NCBI GenBank assembly: GCA_022559985.1
Contig: JAFJTR010000001.1
Location: 372,001-436,000 of the forward strand
Origin: Parastagonospora avenae f. sp. tritici 18332-5
Lineage: Eukaryota > Ascomycota > Dothideomycetes > Pleosporales > Phaeosphaeriaceae
Length of the DNA: 64,000 bases
Direction: 5' to 3'
The position numbers and the translations under genes were made by a program. Shown piece by piece: positions 1-10,614 of the stretch (position 1 is the stretch's first letter; every line of letters begins with the position of its first letter). The notes under the pieces were generated by a model that saw nothing but the letters and a program-made list of their open reading frames with translations, was not told where the DNA came from and did no database searches.

Positions 1-1244
1 TCAAAGCCCGTGCGCAAATGGAGAACTTCGAGGAGATAATCGACGAGCTCGAGCTGCGACACATTTTCGACCGTGAGGTCAACCTGCTCTCTGGTGGTGA
101 GCTGCAGCGTTTCGCCATCGCGCTTGTCTGCGTTCAGCAAGCCGACGTGTACATGTTTGACGAGCCATCTTCCTTCCTTGATGTCAAGCAGCGTCTGGCC
201 GCCGCCCGTAGGATTCGCAGCCTGCTACGACCGGACGACTACGTCATTGTCGTCGAGCACGATTTGTCTGTTCTAGACTATCTTTCTGACTTCATCTGTG
301 TCCTTTACGGCAAACCAGCTGTGTATGGTGTCGTGACCCTACCTGCATCCGTCCGAGAAGGTATCAACATCTTCCTTGACGGTAACATCCCCACCGAGAA
401 CTTGCGTTTCCGTGAAGAATCTCTCCAGTTCCGTATCGCTGAAGCTGGCGACGAGTATCTGAATGACAACTCGCGCGACTACACCTACCCCAAGATGGAA
501 AAGACGCTTGGCACTTTCAACCTCAACATTGAATCAGGATCCTTTACCGACTCTGAGATCATTGTCATGATGGGCGAGAACGGAACGGGCAAGACCACGT
601 TCTGTAAAATGCTTGCCGGCGCTCTGAAGCCTGACGGCACTACCTCCGTCCCCAAGATGAGCATTAGCATGAAGCCTCAGACGATTACCCCCAAGTTCCA
701 GGGCACTGTCCGTCAGCTCTTCTTCAAGAAGATCAAGGCTGCCTTCCTCAGCCCGCAGTTCCAGACCGACGTCTACAAGCCACTGAAGATGGACGACTTC
801 ATTGACCAGGAGGTGCAGAATCTGTCTGGTGGTGAATTGCAGCGTGTTGCCATTGTGTTGGCTTTGGGTATCCCAGCCGACATCTACCTCATCGATGAGC
901 CCAGTGCCTACCTCGACTCTGAGCAGCGTATTGTTGCTTCCCGTGTCATCAAGCGTTTCATCATGCACGCCAAGAAGACCGCCTTCGTTGTCGAGCACGA
1001 TTTCATCATGGCTACCTACCTTGCCGACCGAGTCATTGTCTTCGACGGTCAACCCGGTGTTAAGTCCCGCGCCAGGAAGCCTGAGTCTCTCCTCACCGGC
1101 TGTAACTCCTTCCTGAAGAACCTCGATGTCACCTTCCGTCGCGACCCTAACTCTTACCGTCCACGTATCAATAAGGACAAGTCCCAGCTCGATCAGGAGC
1201 AGAAGTTGAGCGGGAACTTCTTCTTCCTGGAGGATGATAGTTGA
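1..1244 (+). CDS. RLI1: ABCE1/RLI1 ribosome-recycling ATPase, C-terminal part (5' end outside window)
   Basis: Soluble twin-ABC ATPase that splits ribosomes after termination and acts in initiation and ribosome export. The reading frame is already open at base 3, so the gene starts upstream; the ATG at 18 is internal. Visible are the end of the first nucleotide-binding domain (signature LSGGELQRFAIA, Walker B MFDEPSSFLD, H-loop VVEHD) and the whole second domain (Walker A MGENGTGKTTF, signature LSGGELQRVAIV, Walker B LIDEPSAYLD, H-loop VVEHD), then the C-terminal tail ending FFFLEDDS. The N-terminal iron-sulphur cluster domain and first Walker A must lie upstream. No intron is needed in the visible part. 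The twin cassette with no membrane segments is diagnostic of ABCE1, so the assignment is secure. Confidence 0.97.
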   Translation, partial: KARAQMENFEEIIDELELRHIFDREVNLLSGGELQRFAIALVCVQQADVYMFDEPSSFLDVKQRLAAARRIRSLLRPDDYVIVVEHDLSVLDYLSDFICVLYGKPAVYGVVTLPASVREGINIFLDGNIPTENLRFREESLQFRIAEAGDEYLNDNSRDYTYPKMEKTLGTFNLNIESGSFTDSEIIVMMGENGTGKTTFCKMLAGALKPDGTTSVPKMSISMKPQTITPKFQGTVRQLFFKKIKAAFLSPQFQTDVYKPLKMDDFIDQEVQNLSGGELQRVAIVLALGIPADIYLIDEPSAYLDSEQRIVASRVIKRFIMHAKKTAFVVEHDFIMATYLADRVIVFDGQPGVKSRARKPESLLTGCNSFLKNLDVTFRRDPNSYRPRINKDKSQLDQEQKLSGNFFFLEDDS

Positions 1245-1892
1245 AGTGGTTTTTGATCAGAAGTACACGCCTCACTCCCAGCGCCGCCCGAATGGGCACG
1301 TGAAGAAGGGGTCGACCAAGAGGGGCAACAAAAAGCGTGGTCTTAGGGCACGATCAGTCGGACTGATTAATGTGGAGGACGCGTCCGATGACGACGGTGA
1401 AGGAGATGACTGGCCCTTCGCGGCGGCCGACCTCCTGCAATGACTGGCTGACGCAGCCTCGAGGCAACATTCCGTGAAGCGTAGAACAGTCATAGTGGGT
1501 CAAGTTAGGTGACCGTCGCAGCCTCTACAGAGGCATATGGTGACGCAAAAGTTGGTAAAATTTAGCAAGTAGATGACCAAATCAAAATGCATGGTAGCTT
1601 CACATTATTAAAAAACCACTTTCATTGAAGTTCAAGTCCGTTGTCTATTCTAGCGAAATGTCGATTTTCAATCTACTCGAAAGTCACTCACGACAAAGGA
1701 AAGTGGCAAGCAAAAGCAGAGAGGGGTATCAATGTCCCGTCCATCCAATCTCAAGAAAAGAAAAAACAGGAGGGGTATATGATGTGTATGCCTGACCAAT
1801 GCCCAAGTATTCCCGCGCGCCAAACGATGCATGCAATTGCTTGAAGAAGTGACCAGACAAAGGAAAATATGCAGCGTAACGCGGTGCAGCGC
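1245..1892. other. Convergent 3' intergenic region
   Basis: Lies between the RLI1 stop and the stop of the TBC gene on the other strand. A 69-codon open frame (1234-1443) overlaps the RLI1 stop in another frame and has a basic then acidic composition; I see no family match and no splice link to a gene. The rest is AT-richer and probably holds two 3' UTRs. Confidence 0.5.
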
Positions 1893-4800
1893 TTAACCCC
1901 GCCAGAGACATTCTTCCTCCATGGGCATGGGCGTGCGCTCAACAAGATCCAGACTCTTGAGCACGTCGTCGGCGTCCTCGAGTTCCTCGCTGCGCTTGCT
2001 CGCGCTGCTGAGCGGGGTGCGCATGGGGCTTGTGCGCATGCTGAGGCCGGCGTCGAGGGAGGCGGAGATACTTTTCGTCTCCACATCTTCCTCCTCTTCT
2101 TCTTCCTGGACCGCGGGTGTAGATGTGGTTGGACCCGCCCTCTTCCTCGCGCGCTCCTGGCGCATTTCCTCTCTCTGGCGCATGAGTTCCTGCTCGTTCG
2201 CGACGGCCTTGGCGCGGCGCTCCTCAACGTCCTTGCGCTTTATGACTTTGCCGAGGGCATCGGAGGCCTGGATCAGGCCGTCGATGCTAATGGCGTGGTT
2301 GGTCATTTGGTGGTTGATGTAGTGATACACGCCAGCTGGTGTATCGCATTGCAGCAGGGCTTTCTCGTTGAGTTTGAGTAGCGCGAGGGCGACTTGGAAG
2401 AGGAAGGTCGAGCCGTCGTGCATGCACAAGATGACGTCCCAGACGCGGAAGAGGGCTTCGGCTGATAGGCAGTCGGTGAAGATGGAGAGGAACCATTGGA
2501 AGGTGAGGGCTTCGAGCTCGATTTCTAATTCGTCGAGATGCGCGGAGAGGCGTGGGAGGAGCTCGACGACGTAAGAGCGGAGGACTGATTGGTCCGCGCG
2601 CGAGGTGAGGAGGTGCGCGTCGTAGTAGTTTTGTGGCAAGATGTTCTCGATCATCGTTGCGAGGACCCAGAATGCGTCTTCAGCGGTCGGTAGTATCAGA
2701 AGCAAGCAGGCGGTGATGAGGTTCATGCCTTGACAGTATCCGACCTCGGGGTTGCGGCGCGAGTACGCGAGCAGGACTTCGTTGAGCTTCTGCACACCAG
2801 GGCCAGTGCGGAAGAAGATGTTATCCGTCAGGGTACGTGTAATGTCCATCTGAATTTGTGTCGCGATGGTAGGGTCGTCTTCGCCGTTGCTGACTATGTC
2901 TTCATAATATCCAGGTACACGTAGCGCAGATGCTCCACTGCATTCAGCCCATACTTTGGCGCGGAGTGCCACAGGAATGCCTCCGAGAACCAGACGGCGG
3001 AACTCTTGCCACTTTGCACGTCCGACACTGCCTTTGTTGCCCAAGCTGGCGATGCCGACCATCTCGCCGTCAGCCAGGAAAGTCTCAGGGGCTACATAGC
3101 CCTTGGAGCTACCGTCCCCAGTGCTGGCTGCGACGCCTTCACGCTTGTTACCTGCGCGGACCTTCCGCAAGAACTCATTCCATCTCACGCTCTTTTCTCG
3201 TTGTAGATTATCATGCAGATCGCTCATCTGATCTAGAAGGGACTTAACAGGATCAATCTGAGGCGGATAGGGGCTGATTGGCGTAGACGGTCCCGAAGAT
3301 GGAGTAGTGACCGAGAGCTCTGCGTTGCCAGATACTATTCGTGACGGCGAAGGCTCGGGGTTGGTGCTTGACGTCGGCAGAGATCCTCGCTTCGTCAAGG
3401 TAATCTGGCTCATTTTGGGTCCTGAGAACTCAGCCTCTGCAGACTGAACAGATGTGATGGGAGCTGCGGATGGCGTGTGAGAGAGCAATTCGGTGGGATG
3501 TGTTGCCAGTTTGAGGTAGTCCGCCCACGTCTTCGTCATTGTCTTGCCGTTCTGGTCCTCGGAGCTGGAGCTTGAGGGTCGATTGGTGATGCCGTTTGCG
3601 CCTGCTGCCGTGGCGGCCTCGTCTGTTTCTTCTTCGTGTATGCCCAGTTTATTCAGCATGCCTCTGGCATCTCCTAGTGACTCCACATTGCTATTTCGCT
3701 TCTGCTTAGCGAGCTCTGCCGCAGCCTCGCTCTGCCTCTTCTTACGGCGCTGATCGTAGATAAAACCGAATCGGTCCGTAAGGTACTCGCTACTTCCAAC
3801 AAATCTGTTGTGATGTTGAACAAGTGTCGGTGGCCGGGACTCCTCAGGTAGAATCCTGTCCATCTCCACGGGTCCAAGGTTGCTCAGGCCACGGTTGGGA
3901 GGATTAGGAGCATTGCTGTTGGACCCAGTCTTCGCCGGTTCTGCAGAGATGCTCTTGATGGTGCCATTCGGTCCGAGGGTACGCCCACGCCTCTGAGCAT
4001 TGGCCAAAGCAGACCTTGCAGACTGTGTCGTCCTAGCTGAGTCGATGGAAGGCGTGCGGTCGGCCGCGTCGGAAGAAGCGTGCTTGCGGCCTCTAACAGT
4101 GGTTGACTTGGCGCTGCTAGCCTGATTGTTTCCTGCTACCATCTTCAATGCCCAGCTGGCGAGCGAGACAGACGATGATCGACGAGTCTCCAGTCCAGTG
4201 CTCTGGTCCTGACTATGAAGTCTACGCAAGGCAGGGACCGCGCCACCGGCTTGCTCGTTCCTCGGAGGCACAAATAGATCGTTGGCAAGGCCTTTCCGTG
4301 CTTTCGCTCCACTATCAGCTCGTGACCTTGATCGCGCTGGCATGGTCTCTGCCTCTCTGTCAACCATGCTGGCAACGGAGGGAGCTCTGCTGCTCTTCCT
4401 ACTAGTGCCATTCCAGATGTAGTTCTTCCATCCGGCCCGGCCTGTATCGCGTGTTGCATCTGATGCTACAGAATGTATCGATCGAACCTCAGCCGGCAGT
4501 TTGGTCCCAGAGTCGAAGCCCAATGCATCGGGATGCTCGGCCACTTCGTCCTCCATAGCCCTGGCCAGGCGATCCTCCATGGGGTCATCGGGATGTAGGC
4601 CGGATGGGTCGCTTTCTCCTCTCGTCTTGACCTTGGCAAGGCCACTGGATAACTCCTTGCTCTTCTCCAGCTCTCGCAATCTGCTCTCTATGTCCATGTT
4701 GGAGACCTCGCACTCCTGGAGCATCTTGCGCAGGATCCTCTCCCGCTCCTCGGCCCGTCTCCTCAGCGCCGTGACTTGGGCGTCTCGCTGTGCCAGGTCT

Positions 4801-5390
4801 CCCGCTAGCTGCCTCACCAAGGCCACGGCACCCATGTGGCCCAGCGCGTCCTTGATGTTCTGGTCGGTCGAGTAGTGGAGGTTTCCGACCACTTTTGCCT
4901 GTTCCTGCGGGGCATCGTCGAACAGTGCGGACCGCTCACGTGTTGACGGGGTGGCTACCAAGCTGCCCACGATCTGCTGTGTCGACTTGGTCACCTTCCG
5001 GACCGTGTTCGAGGGCGCCACATTCTTGCCAAAGTCTGGCGGGGGAATGGCAATAACGGTATCCGGGGACGCCGTGGGCTTGTTCTCACTGCTCTTGACA
5101 TTTTCGGTGGCGTTGGGGTTGGGGTTGGGCGTGGAGCGGAACCAGCCGTTGATGCGGGACTGCACCGGCGAGGCATCGGGACTGGGCGAGAGGGAGGGAA
5201 ACGACGTGAGGCTCTTGGTGTCTTCGCAGGGCGAAGCGGCGCGGCTGCGGCTGCGGCTCAGCGAGGCATTGGAGCTGCGTTTCGAGGGGCGTATGCGGGC
5301 GATGCTGCGGTTTCTGGGGTTCGACAGGCTCGAGTTCTGTGACGCTGTGCGCACAAGATCCGCGGGCCCCGGTGTGTCCATGGCCGCCAT
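1893..5390 (-). CDS. TBC-domain Rab GTPase-activating protein, 1165 aa
   Basis: Single uninterrupted frame. The TBC domain spans about residues 803-1010 and has both catalytic fingers: Arg852 in IQMDITRT and Gln887 in GYCQGMN. These insert into the Rab active site and speed GTP hydrolysis. Ahead of it are about 700 residues of Ser/Pro/Arg-rich, probably disordered sequence with a predicted coiled coil around 190-250 (MGAVALVRQLAGDLAQRD onward). After the TBC domain come a short Arg/Glu-rich helix and a poly-Glu stretch near 1095. The N-terminal extension is long compared with small yeast Gyp proteins. The target Rab cannot be read from sequence. The start chosen is the first ATG of the frame (MAAMDTPG); the second Met three codons on is equally possible. 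Confidence 0.93.
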   Translation of the reverse strand: MAAMDTPGPADLVRTASQNSSLSNPRNRSIARIRPSKRSSNASLSRSRSRAASPCEDTKSLTSFPSLSPSPDASPVQSRINGWFRSTPNPNPNATENVKSSENKPTASPDTVIAIPPPDFGKNVAPSNTVRKVTKSTQQIVGSLVATPSTRERSALFDDAPQEQAKVVGNLHYSTDQNIKDALGHMGAVALVRQLAGDLAQRDAQVTALRRRAEERERILRKMLQECEVSNMDIESRLRELEKSKELSSGLAKVKTRGESDPSGLHPDDPMEDRLARAMEDEVAEHPDALGFDSGTKLPAEVRSIHSVASDATRDTGRAGWKNYIWNGTSRKSSRAPSVASMVDREAETMPARSRSRADSGAKARKGLANDLFVPPRNEQAGGAVPALRRLHSQDQSTGLETRRSSSVSLASWALKMVAGNNQASSAKSTTVRGRKHASSDAADRTPSIDSARTTQSARSALANAQRRGRTLGPNGTIKSISAEPAKTGSNSNAPNPPNRGLSNLGPVEMDRILPEESRPPTLVQHHNRFVGSSEYLTDRFGFIYDQRRKKRQSEAAAELAKQKRNSNVESLGDARGMLNKLGIHEEETDEAATAAGANGITNRPSSSSSEDQNGKTMTKTWADYLKLATHPTELLSHTPSAAPITSVQSAEAEFSGPKMSQITLTKRGSLPTSSTNPEPSPSRIVSGNAELSVTTPSSGPSTPISPYPPQIDPVKSLLDQMSDLHDNLQREKSVRWNEFLRKVRAGNKREGVAASTGDGSSKGYVAPETFLADGEMVGIASLGNKGSVGRAKWQEFRRLVLGGIPVALRAKVWAECSGASALRVPGYYEDIVSNGEDDPTIATQIQMDITRTLTDNIFFRTGPGVQKLNEVLLAYSRRNPEVGYCQGMNLITACLLLILPTAEDAFWVLATMIENILPQNYYDAHLLTSRADQSVLRSYVVELLPRLSAHLDELEIELEALTFQWFLSIFTDCLSAEALFRVWDVILCMHDGSTFLFQVALALLKLNEKALLQCDTPAGVYHYINHQMTNHAISIDGLIQASDALGKVIKRKDVEERRAKAVANEQELMRQREEMRQERARKRAGPTTSTPAVQEEEEEEDVETKSISASLDAGLSMRTSPMRTPLSSASKRSEELEDADDVLKSLDLVERTPMPMEEECLWRG

Positions 5391-5904
5391 GTCAGTCAGT
5401 GTCTATGGAGTTGCACATCCGTGTGGCGGCGGTGCGGCAGACACGTGAGGGCGGCGCTGGTGGGTGCGTGTGTTGGGGTGAAAGCTGGCGGCGCGTGGTG
5501 GCAGTCGTCGTGTTTGTGTGCATCTGCCCGACATGTGGGACAGGGCTGCGTCATATGCTGATCAAGACGGGGAATGTTCCAGTCGCGCAGCGTCTATGTA
5601 ATGTTTATTTGTTGACGGTTGCACGACCAATACTTTTTTCCTCGCGCCTGGGGTCACTAAAGAGCAAAGCAGCAAAGTGGCATTTCAACGGGCAGCAAGG
5701 GGTTTCAGGCACGAGGCTTGGGTGTCGCCGTGGTTAAGGGCCCTTGGACCATGTCTCTCGTGGCTAACAAGTAGTCATTACGCACCGCGCTAGAGACGGC
5801 CCGACCTTCCCATGCAGCCCTACGCCCAACTTCGAGAAGCTCTTTAATGCTCCGAGAACTGGAGAGAAACACCGTCAAGCCGAGGAGAATGAGGCGCCGC
5901 CCAC
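5391..5904. promoter_or_regulatory. Divergent promoter region between TBC gene and SprT-like gene
   Basis: 514 bp separating two genes that point away from each other, so it must hold both promoters and 5' UTRs. No coding potential that I trust. No clear TATA box is visible. Confidence 0.5.
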
Positions 5905-6971
5905 ATGATCACCGACGAGGATGCTGCGTTGCACGCCATCGCGACACTGGCGGAGCTGTCTCCTGAACAGAAAGAAGCCTTGAAAGCGATCAACACCATC
6001 ATACACAATGGCGAGCCCTTCGTCGACGTCCACGAGCTGTTTGCACACTACAACGTGCTATACTTCAGGCAGCTCCTCTTACCTCGCGTCGAAGTGCTAT
6101 GGTCCCCACGCCTAACTCTGTAAGCACGCACAACCCCCTTCCGCCTCACCCTCCTAACAATAACTCCAGTTGCGCCGGCATCTGCGAGCTCTCCAAAGAC
6201 CCAATCACATCAAAGTTCACACGCATCCGCCTGAAACTCAGCACACCCTTACTCCAGTACCGCCCGCGCTCCGACACAATCAACACCCTCCTGCACGAAG
6301 CCATCCACGCCTACTTCTTCCTCACCACCTCGTGGGCCCACTCCCGCGGCGACGACGGCACCGGCCACGGCGCCGGCTTCCAGCTGCTCGCCGACGCAAT
6401 CAACAGCCACGGGGACTACGAGGTCACCATCTATCACACCTTCCACGACGAGGTCGAGAGCTACCGCACGCATGTCTGGCAGTGCGATGGGGTGTGTAGG
6501 AGCCAGCCGCCGCATTTTGGGCTGGTTAAGCGCGCGATGAATCGCGCGCCGGGGAAGAGCGATGCGTGGTGGAAGAGACATGAGAGCGAGTGTGGGGGTG
6601 TGTATACGAAGATTAAGGAGCCGGAGGTCACGAAGAAGCAGCTGGATGCTATGTCTGCTAAGGAGCGAGCGGGCCGGCAGAAGAATAAGCTGGATAGCTG
6701 GGTGAAGGCGAGCGCGGGGACTGGGCGGGTGGAAGGTGATACTTCTGCTCGGCCCATTGATGTCGATGGAGAGGGTGAAACCTTGAAGTCTTCTGGGAAT
6801 AAGCGCAGAGCAGCGACGTTGCTTGTAGAGGAACAAGACGCGAAGAAGATGAGAGCAGAAGACGGCAATGTAGATCTGGAAAGGAAGCGATTGGTCGCGT
6901 GTCCAATATGCAACCAGAACGTAGCAGAAGCGCAGATCAACGAGCACCTAGATGACGTGCATTTGTCTTGA
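5905..6971 (+). CDS. SPRTN: SprT-like metalloprotease with C-terminal UBZ zinc finger (SPRTN-type DNA-protein crosslink protease)
   Basis: Two exons, 5905-6119 and 6170-6971, joined across a 50-nt intron with a CTAAC branch site; product 338 aa. The splice rebuilds the SprT core WSPRLTLCAGICEL exactly across the junction. Zinc protease motif HEAIH (His114, Glu115, His118) with a third candidate ligand at His138 in GTGHGAGFQ. The tail carries a CPIC...H...H finger at about 317-337, a UBZ4-like ubiquitin-binding module. SPRTN proteases cut proteins covalently trapped on DNA during replication. The protein is shorter than human SPRTN and I saw no clear PCNA-binding box. Base composition flips from C-rich to G-rich on the coding strand near 6480. 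Confidence 0.92.
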
Positions 6972-7299
6972 ATCAATCCAGCATGGCTGCTACCATATTC
7001 TGAACGGGCCAAGAGAACAGGGAAACAAAGCTATGAACAATCAGATCGACGAGTGTAGATAAAGTGGTAGCATGGGTCAAATTAGTTGCCGCATGGTCAC
7101 GACGTTCTCACAATTTCTCCTCAACATAATCATACATTAGATGGGCAATAAGAAGTCTCAAGTAATCCGAATTTTATTCAGATATGCCGTTAAAGGCTAT
7201 AGGGGTCCGTAGACCATCGCTCCTTGTACGTAGTACGGGTGGGTATCATGTCGTTCAGACTAGCACACCTCCATCCTCCAGGCAGGCAGCCACCGACAC
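6972..7299. other. 3' intergenic region
   Basis: 328 bp between the convergent ends of the SprT-like gene and the CUS2-like gene. AT-rich, no supported gene; probably two 3' UTRs. Confidence 0.5.
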
Positions 7300-8352
7300 C
7301 TAGTCATGCGCAAGCCTGTTGAGTCTCTCCTCGTCCGAGCTGTTCTCCTCCTCGGCGCGGTTACTCTTCTTGAACTTGGGGCGGTCCTCGGCGAGGGTGA
7401 CCTCGAGTCTCCGATGTGCGAAGCTCCTGCCATTCCAAGCATCGCGACACTCCTCGGCAGCATCGAAATCCTTGAAGCGGATCGTCAGGATGCCCTCGGG
7501 TTCCTTATCGAAGAGCGTGACATTGGTGACGTCTCCGATCTTCTCAGCCTCATCGCGCATGTCGTCCTTGATGTCGAGGTAGGCGGCCTCATCCTCCTCG
7601 AGTTCCTCAAGCGTGAAGGCATGCTTGACGATGCAGACCTTGGCCCACTTGTTCCTCCTAGGCGCGAAGGTTACGGCGACTTCTTCTTCGTTATCAGACC
7701 ACTCAGCTAGCTTGCTAGAAAGCAGTTAGCATTGGTTAAACGATTTACATGCAGAGCATACCGGTTCAGGTCAGCACGGTTGCGCTCTGAAGCCTTCTTG
7801 TCCTTGCGGGTGAGCTTGGAGACGATCTGCTCGCTGTCCTTGTTCTTCTTGTGGGATGGATCAGCTTCCGCAACAGTAATCGTGCCCTTCTCAGGCTCAT
7901 CCATACGAAGGGGGTAACCGTCCAACATCTGGCAGGCGAGGGCGATCGAAGCGCTCTTGAAGTAGACGATCAGGGCGTTGCCGTTGAAGTTACCCTCATC
8001 GTCGGCGTACATCTTGATACGCTTTTCGCCATCTGCGCCTTGATCAATGATGCCGAATCTAGAGAAGATCTCTTCGAGGTCGTCCTTGTCGGTGTCGAGG
8101 GGCAGGTTGGTGACCCAAATGGCGCGGTTCTCTTGAACGATCTTAGGCTTCTTGGCAGCCTATGAGCGACACGTCAGCACGCCGAAACCGATTACAGCTT
8201 TGATTTTGGATAGTACTCACATACTCGTCCTGCTTGGCCTTGCGCTTCTTGTCGCGCACGTCGTTGGCAGACTCAACAATAGGTCCCTCGGAGGTATTGA
8301 AGCCGCCCTCGGCCATGAACCTGTCAATCTCTTGCTCGTCAGTGGACGTCAT
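7300..8352 (-). CDS. CUS2: U2 snRNP-associated splicing factor CUS2 / Tat-SF1 homolog
   Basis: Three exons on the minus strand, 8352-8221, 8159-7762 and 7714-7300, giving 314 aa. Both introns are short GT-AG introns and all phases agree. RRM1 lies in exon 2 (AIWVTNLPLDTDKDDLEEIF, then the RNP1-like region GNALIVYFK). RRM2 lies in exon 3 (EEPEG-type core ILTIRFKDFDAAEECRDAWN, with Trp-containing GRSFAHRRLEV). The pattern of two RRMs separated by KLAEWSDNEEE and an acidic FTLEELEEDEA segment matches Tat-SF1/CUS2, which helps U2 snRNA fold and bind SF3b before prespliceosome formation. The C-terminus is a short acidic tail (EEENSSDEERLNRL). The human protein has a much longer acidic tail. Confidence 0.9.
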
Positions 8353-9251
8353 CTTGGTGTGTAGTTTGCGACTAAGAACAATCTTTTATGTTCAGTCGGA
8401 CAATGTGGCGCTGCTGCTGTGAATGCGCCTGTTCTGATTGCGCACAAACTGCTTCAATGGCGTTATGGTGTGAGGAAAATTATGGCGCAACGCTCTAGGT
8501 TGGAGCGCGCTGTTAAAATGCTGCCAAGAAAGACCAGCAGCTTGAGCGGGCGTATGTTGGTGTGGTGTTGTTGTTGCGGCCAAAAGCTCGAGCTTGTAGG
8601 CTGCGCGGCAGAATGTCGAGCGGTATGGAGTGCGGTCACGCGATCTTTACGCGAGTCGGCGGTGATGTTTCTCCGCTACCGATGGGAGGGTTGATGAGGA
8701 GAGGTTTGTATCAAGTGTCGCTGAGAGTTGACCTCGAGAAAGCTGCTGATGGCCGCTGACAAGACATCGGATCGTTAGTCTTCTCTTGGAGGGCATGCCT
8801 TCCAGTAACGCCATCTCGAGGGCGCGGATATGACCTACACAGCGCTAGGCGAGATGTAGCGGACTTGACAGACGTGCTGCGTGAGGCAGTGGGTGTGGTG
8901 AAGTTGGTGGTGAAGGTGAGGTTGAGGTCGGAGGAGCTGCTCCGGAATGATGCAACCGCCCGAAAGCTACCTGACATGCTTGGCACGACAAGCCTCGATC
9001 GATGGATCCAGCCTTCCACTGCTTAGCGCGTCAAGTGCCGACCAACTCGGTTTGCGAAGTCCCCACGGGCCAACGCTATCCGGTTGGCGATCCCAACTCG
9101 AGGCGTCCCCTGTCAGAAGATGCACCTCAGACACACGAGGACACACAACCGAGTGCAGTCTGGTGGGTCCGTATAAAGACGGCTAGGATCGTAGAAAGCC
9201 ACGACAGTAATCATCACTTGTCTCCTCACATACTCATTCTGTGCTGACACC
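8353..9251. promoter_or_regulatory. Divergent intergenic region, CUS2-like gene / TLC gene
   Basis: 899 bp with only unsupported short frames. It must contain promoters for both flanking genes. Confidence 0.4.
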
Positions 9252-10334
9252 ATGTCCATAGTCCATACCATACTCAGGCCCGACATGCGGGACCCGATTC
9301 CTCCCCCCTCCATGCTCGTGCAGCTCAGCAGACCTTTTGCTGAGTCGCTGGGGCTAAACACAATGCCCTATCATGTGCATGAAATGCTGCTGGGATTTTT
9401 TGGATACCATCTCATCCTCCATGTTCTGTCACCAGCTATATCGAAGATTGTGTGCCCGCAAACTTACCGAGGTTTTAATAAGCGCACACGGCTCAATTGG
9501 GACATCCACTGGGTTTCCATGATTCAGGCGCTGTTCATCAACTCTGCTGCCTTGTGGGTCATCTTCAAAGATGAGCAGAGACACGAGATGGACTGGAAAG
9601 GCAGACTATGGGGCTATACTCCAGCCAGTGGAATGGTGAGACATTACCAGCAATATTGTGCTCGTGGAGACAGCAACTAATTGCTTTGTGTGTAGGTCCA
9701 AGGCTTCGCTGGCGGCTACTTTTTGTGGGACCTTCAGATCTCCCTGCAATACATCTCCATAGCCGGAGTCAGTTCTCTCGTGCATGCCATTGGCGCTCTG
9801 GCAGTGACTTGTATTGGCTTCGTAAGCTGATCCCCTGTATTGACAAAAAGCAAGCTCATATTGTCCCAGAAACCTTTTGGAAATTACTACGGCCTCTCGT
9901 TTGTGCTGTATGAGCTATCAACGCCATTCTTGAACGTCCACTGGTTCTGCGACAAGCTGAGCATGACCGGCTCAAAACTGCAGCTGTACAATGGTATCGC
10001 CTTGTTGGTCACCTTCTTCGGTTGCCGCATCGTATGGGGCACGTACTCATCTATTTTGATCTACTCGGACATCTACAAGGCACTAACGATGCCCCAACAA
10101 AACTCAATAGCGTCTCTGATGGAGGACGCAAAGTGCGAGGGTAACGCAAGTATTATGGAATACGGTGGCTCGGGTTGCGAATTTGGAGATCTGCCAATGT
10201 GGCTCGTTTGTGTGTACCTGGTCGGAAATACAGCATTGAGTCTGCTGAACTTCTTCTGGTTCAGTCAAATGGTTAAGGCAGTGCGGAAACGATTTGTGCC
10301 GCAAGGCGAGGAAAAAGTCAAGAAGGCTCAGTGA
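9252..10334 (+). CDS. TLC (TRAM/LAG1/CLN8) domain membrane protein
   Basis: Three exons, 9252-9635, 9696-9821 and 9870-10334; 324 aa. The protein has several hydrophobic spans (HEMLLGFFGYHLILHVLSPA, WVSMIQALFINSAALWVIF, ISLQYISIAGVSSLVHAIGA, LYNGIALLVTFFGCRIVW, LWLVCVYLVGNTALSLLNFF in part). The order matches TLC proteins of the TMEM56/TLCD4 group: residues WDIHWVSMIQ near the second span, then GGYFLWDLQIS, then YELSTPFLNVHWF. TLC proteins bind or move sphingolipids and phospholipids in the ER or plasma membrane. The Lag1 ceramide-synthase double-His motif is absent, so it is not a ceramide synthase. The C-terminus is basic (VRKRFVPQGEEKVKKAQ), consistent with a cytosolic tail. Confidence 0.88.
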
Positions 10335-10614
10335 GTAGGAGGACTCTTTGTTGTAACAAGTATCCTGTCTCCTAACAGTCACACGCACCTGCGACGAAGA
10401 ATTGATTCAATTAGGAGCACTTATTAATGGCTCCCGCATGCTCTTCAGTATATACGTGATCGCTAATGGTGACGGCACCACCCATGCTTCAGAGACTTTA
10501 CGTTCAAGCTTTGAACCTTTTCTGTATAGCAATGGGCATGATATGCAATTCGTATTTGAGCATAACTAGCAATCCATGAGAGTCCCGTAAACCCATCCTA
10601 CCGATGAAAGAGCA

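Noticed and set aside
534..1052. 172-codon frame antisense to RLI1
   Set aside because: Shadow of a highly conserved gene; composition follows the opposite strand.
1234..1443. 69-codon frame overlapping the RLI1 stop codon
   Set aside because: Basic then acidic low-complexity sequence, no family resemblance, no splice link, and RLI1 ends normally at its conserved tail.
6249..6947. 232-codon frame antisense to the SprT-like gene
   Set aside because: Shadow caused by strong base skew; the sense strand has HEAIH and a zinc finger.
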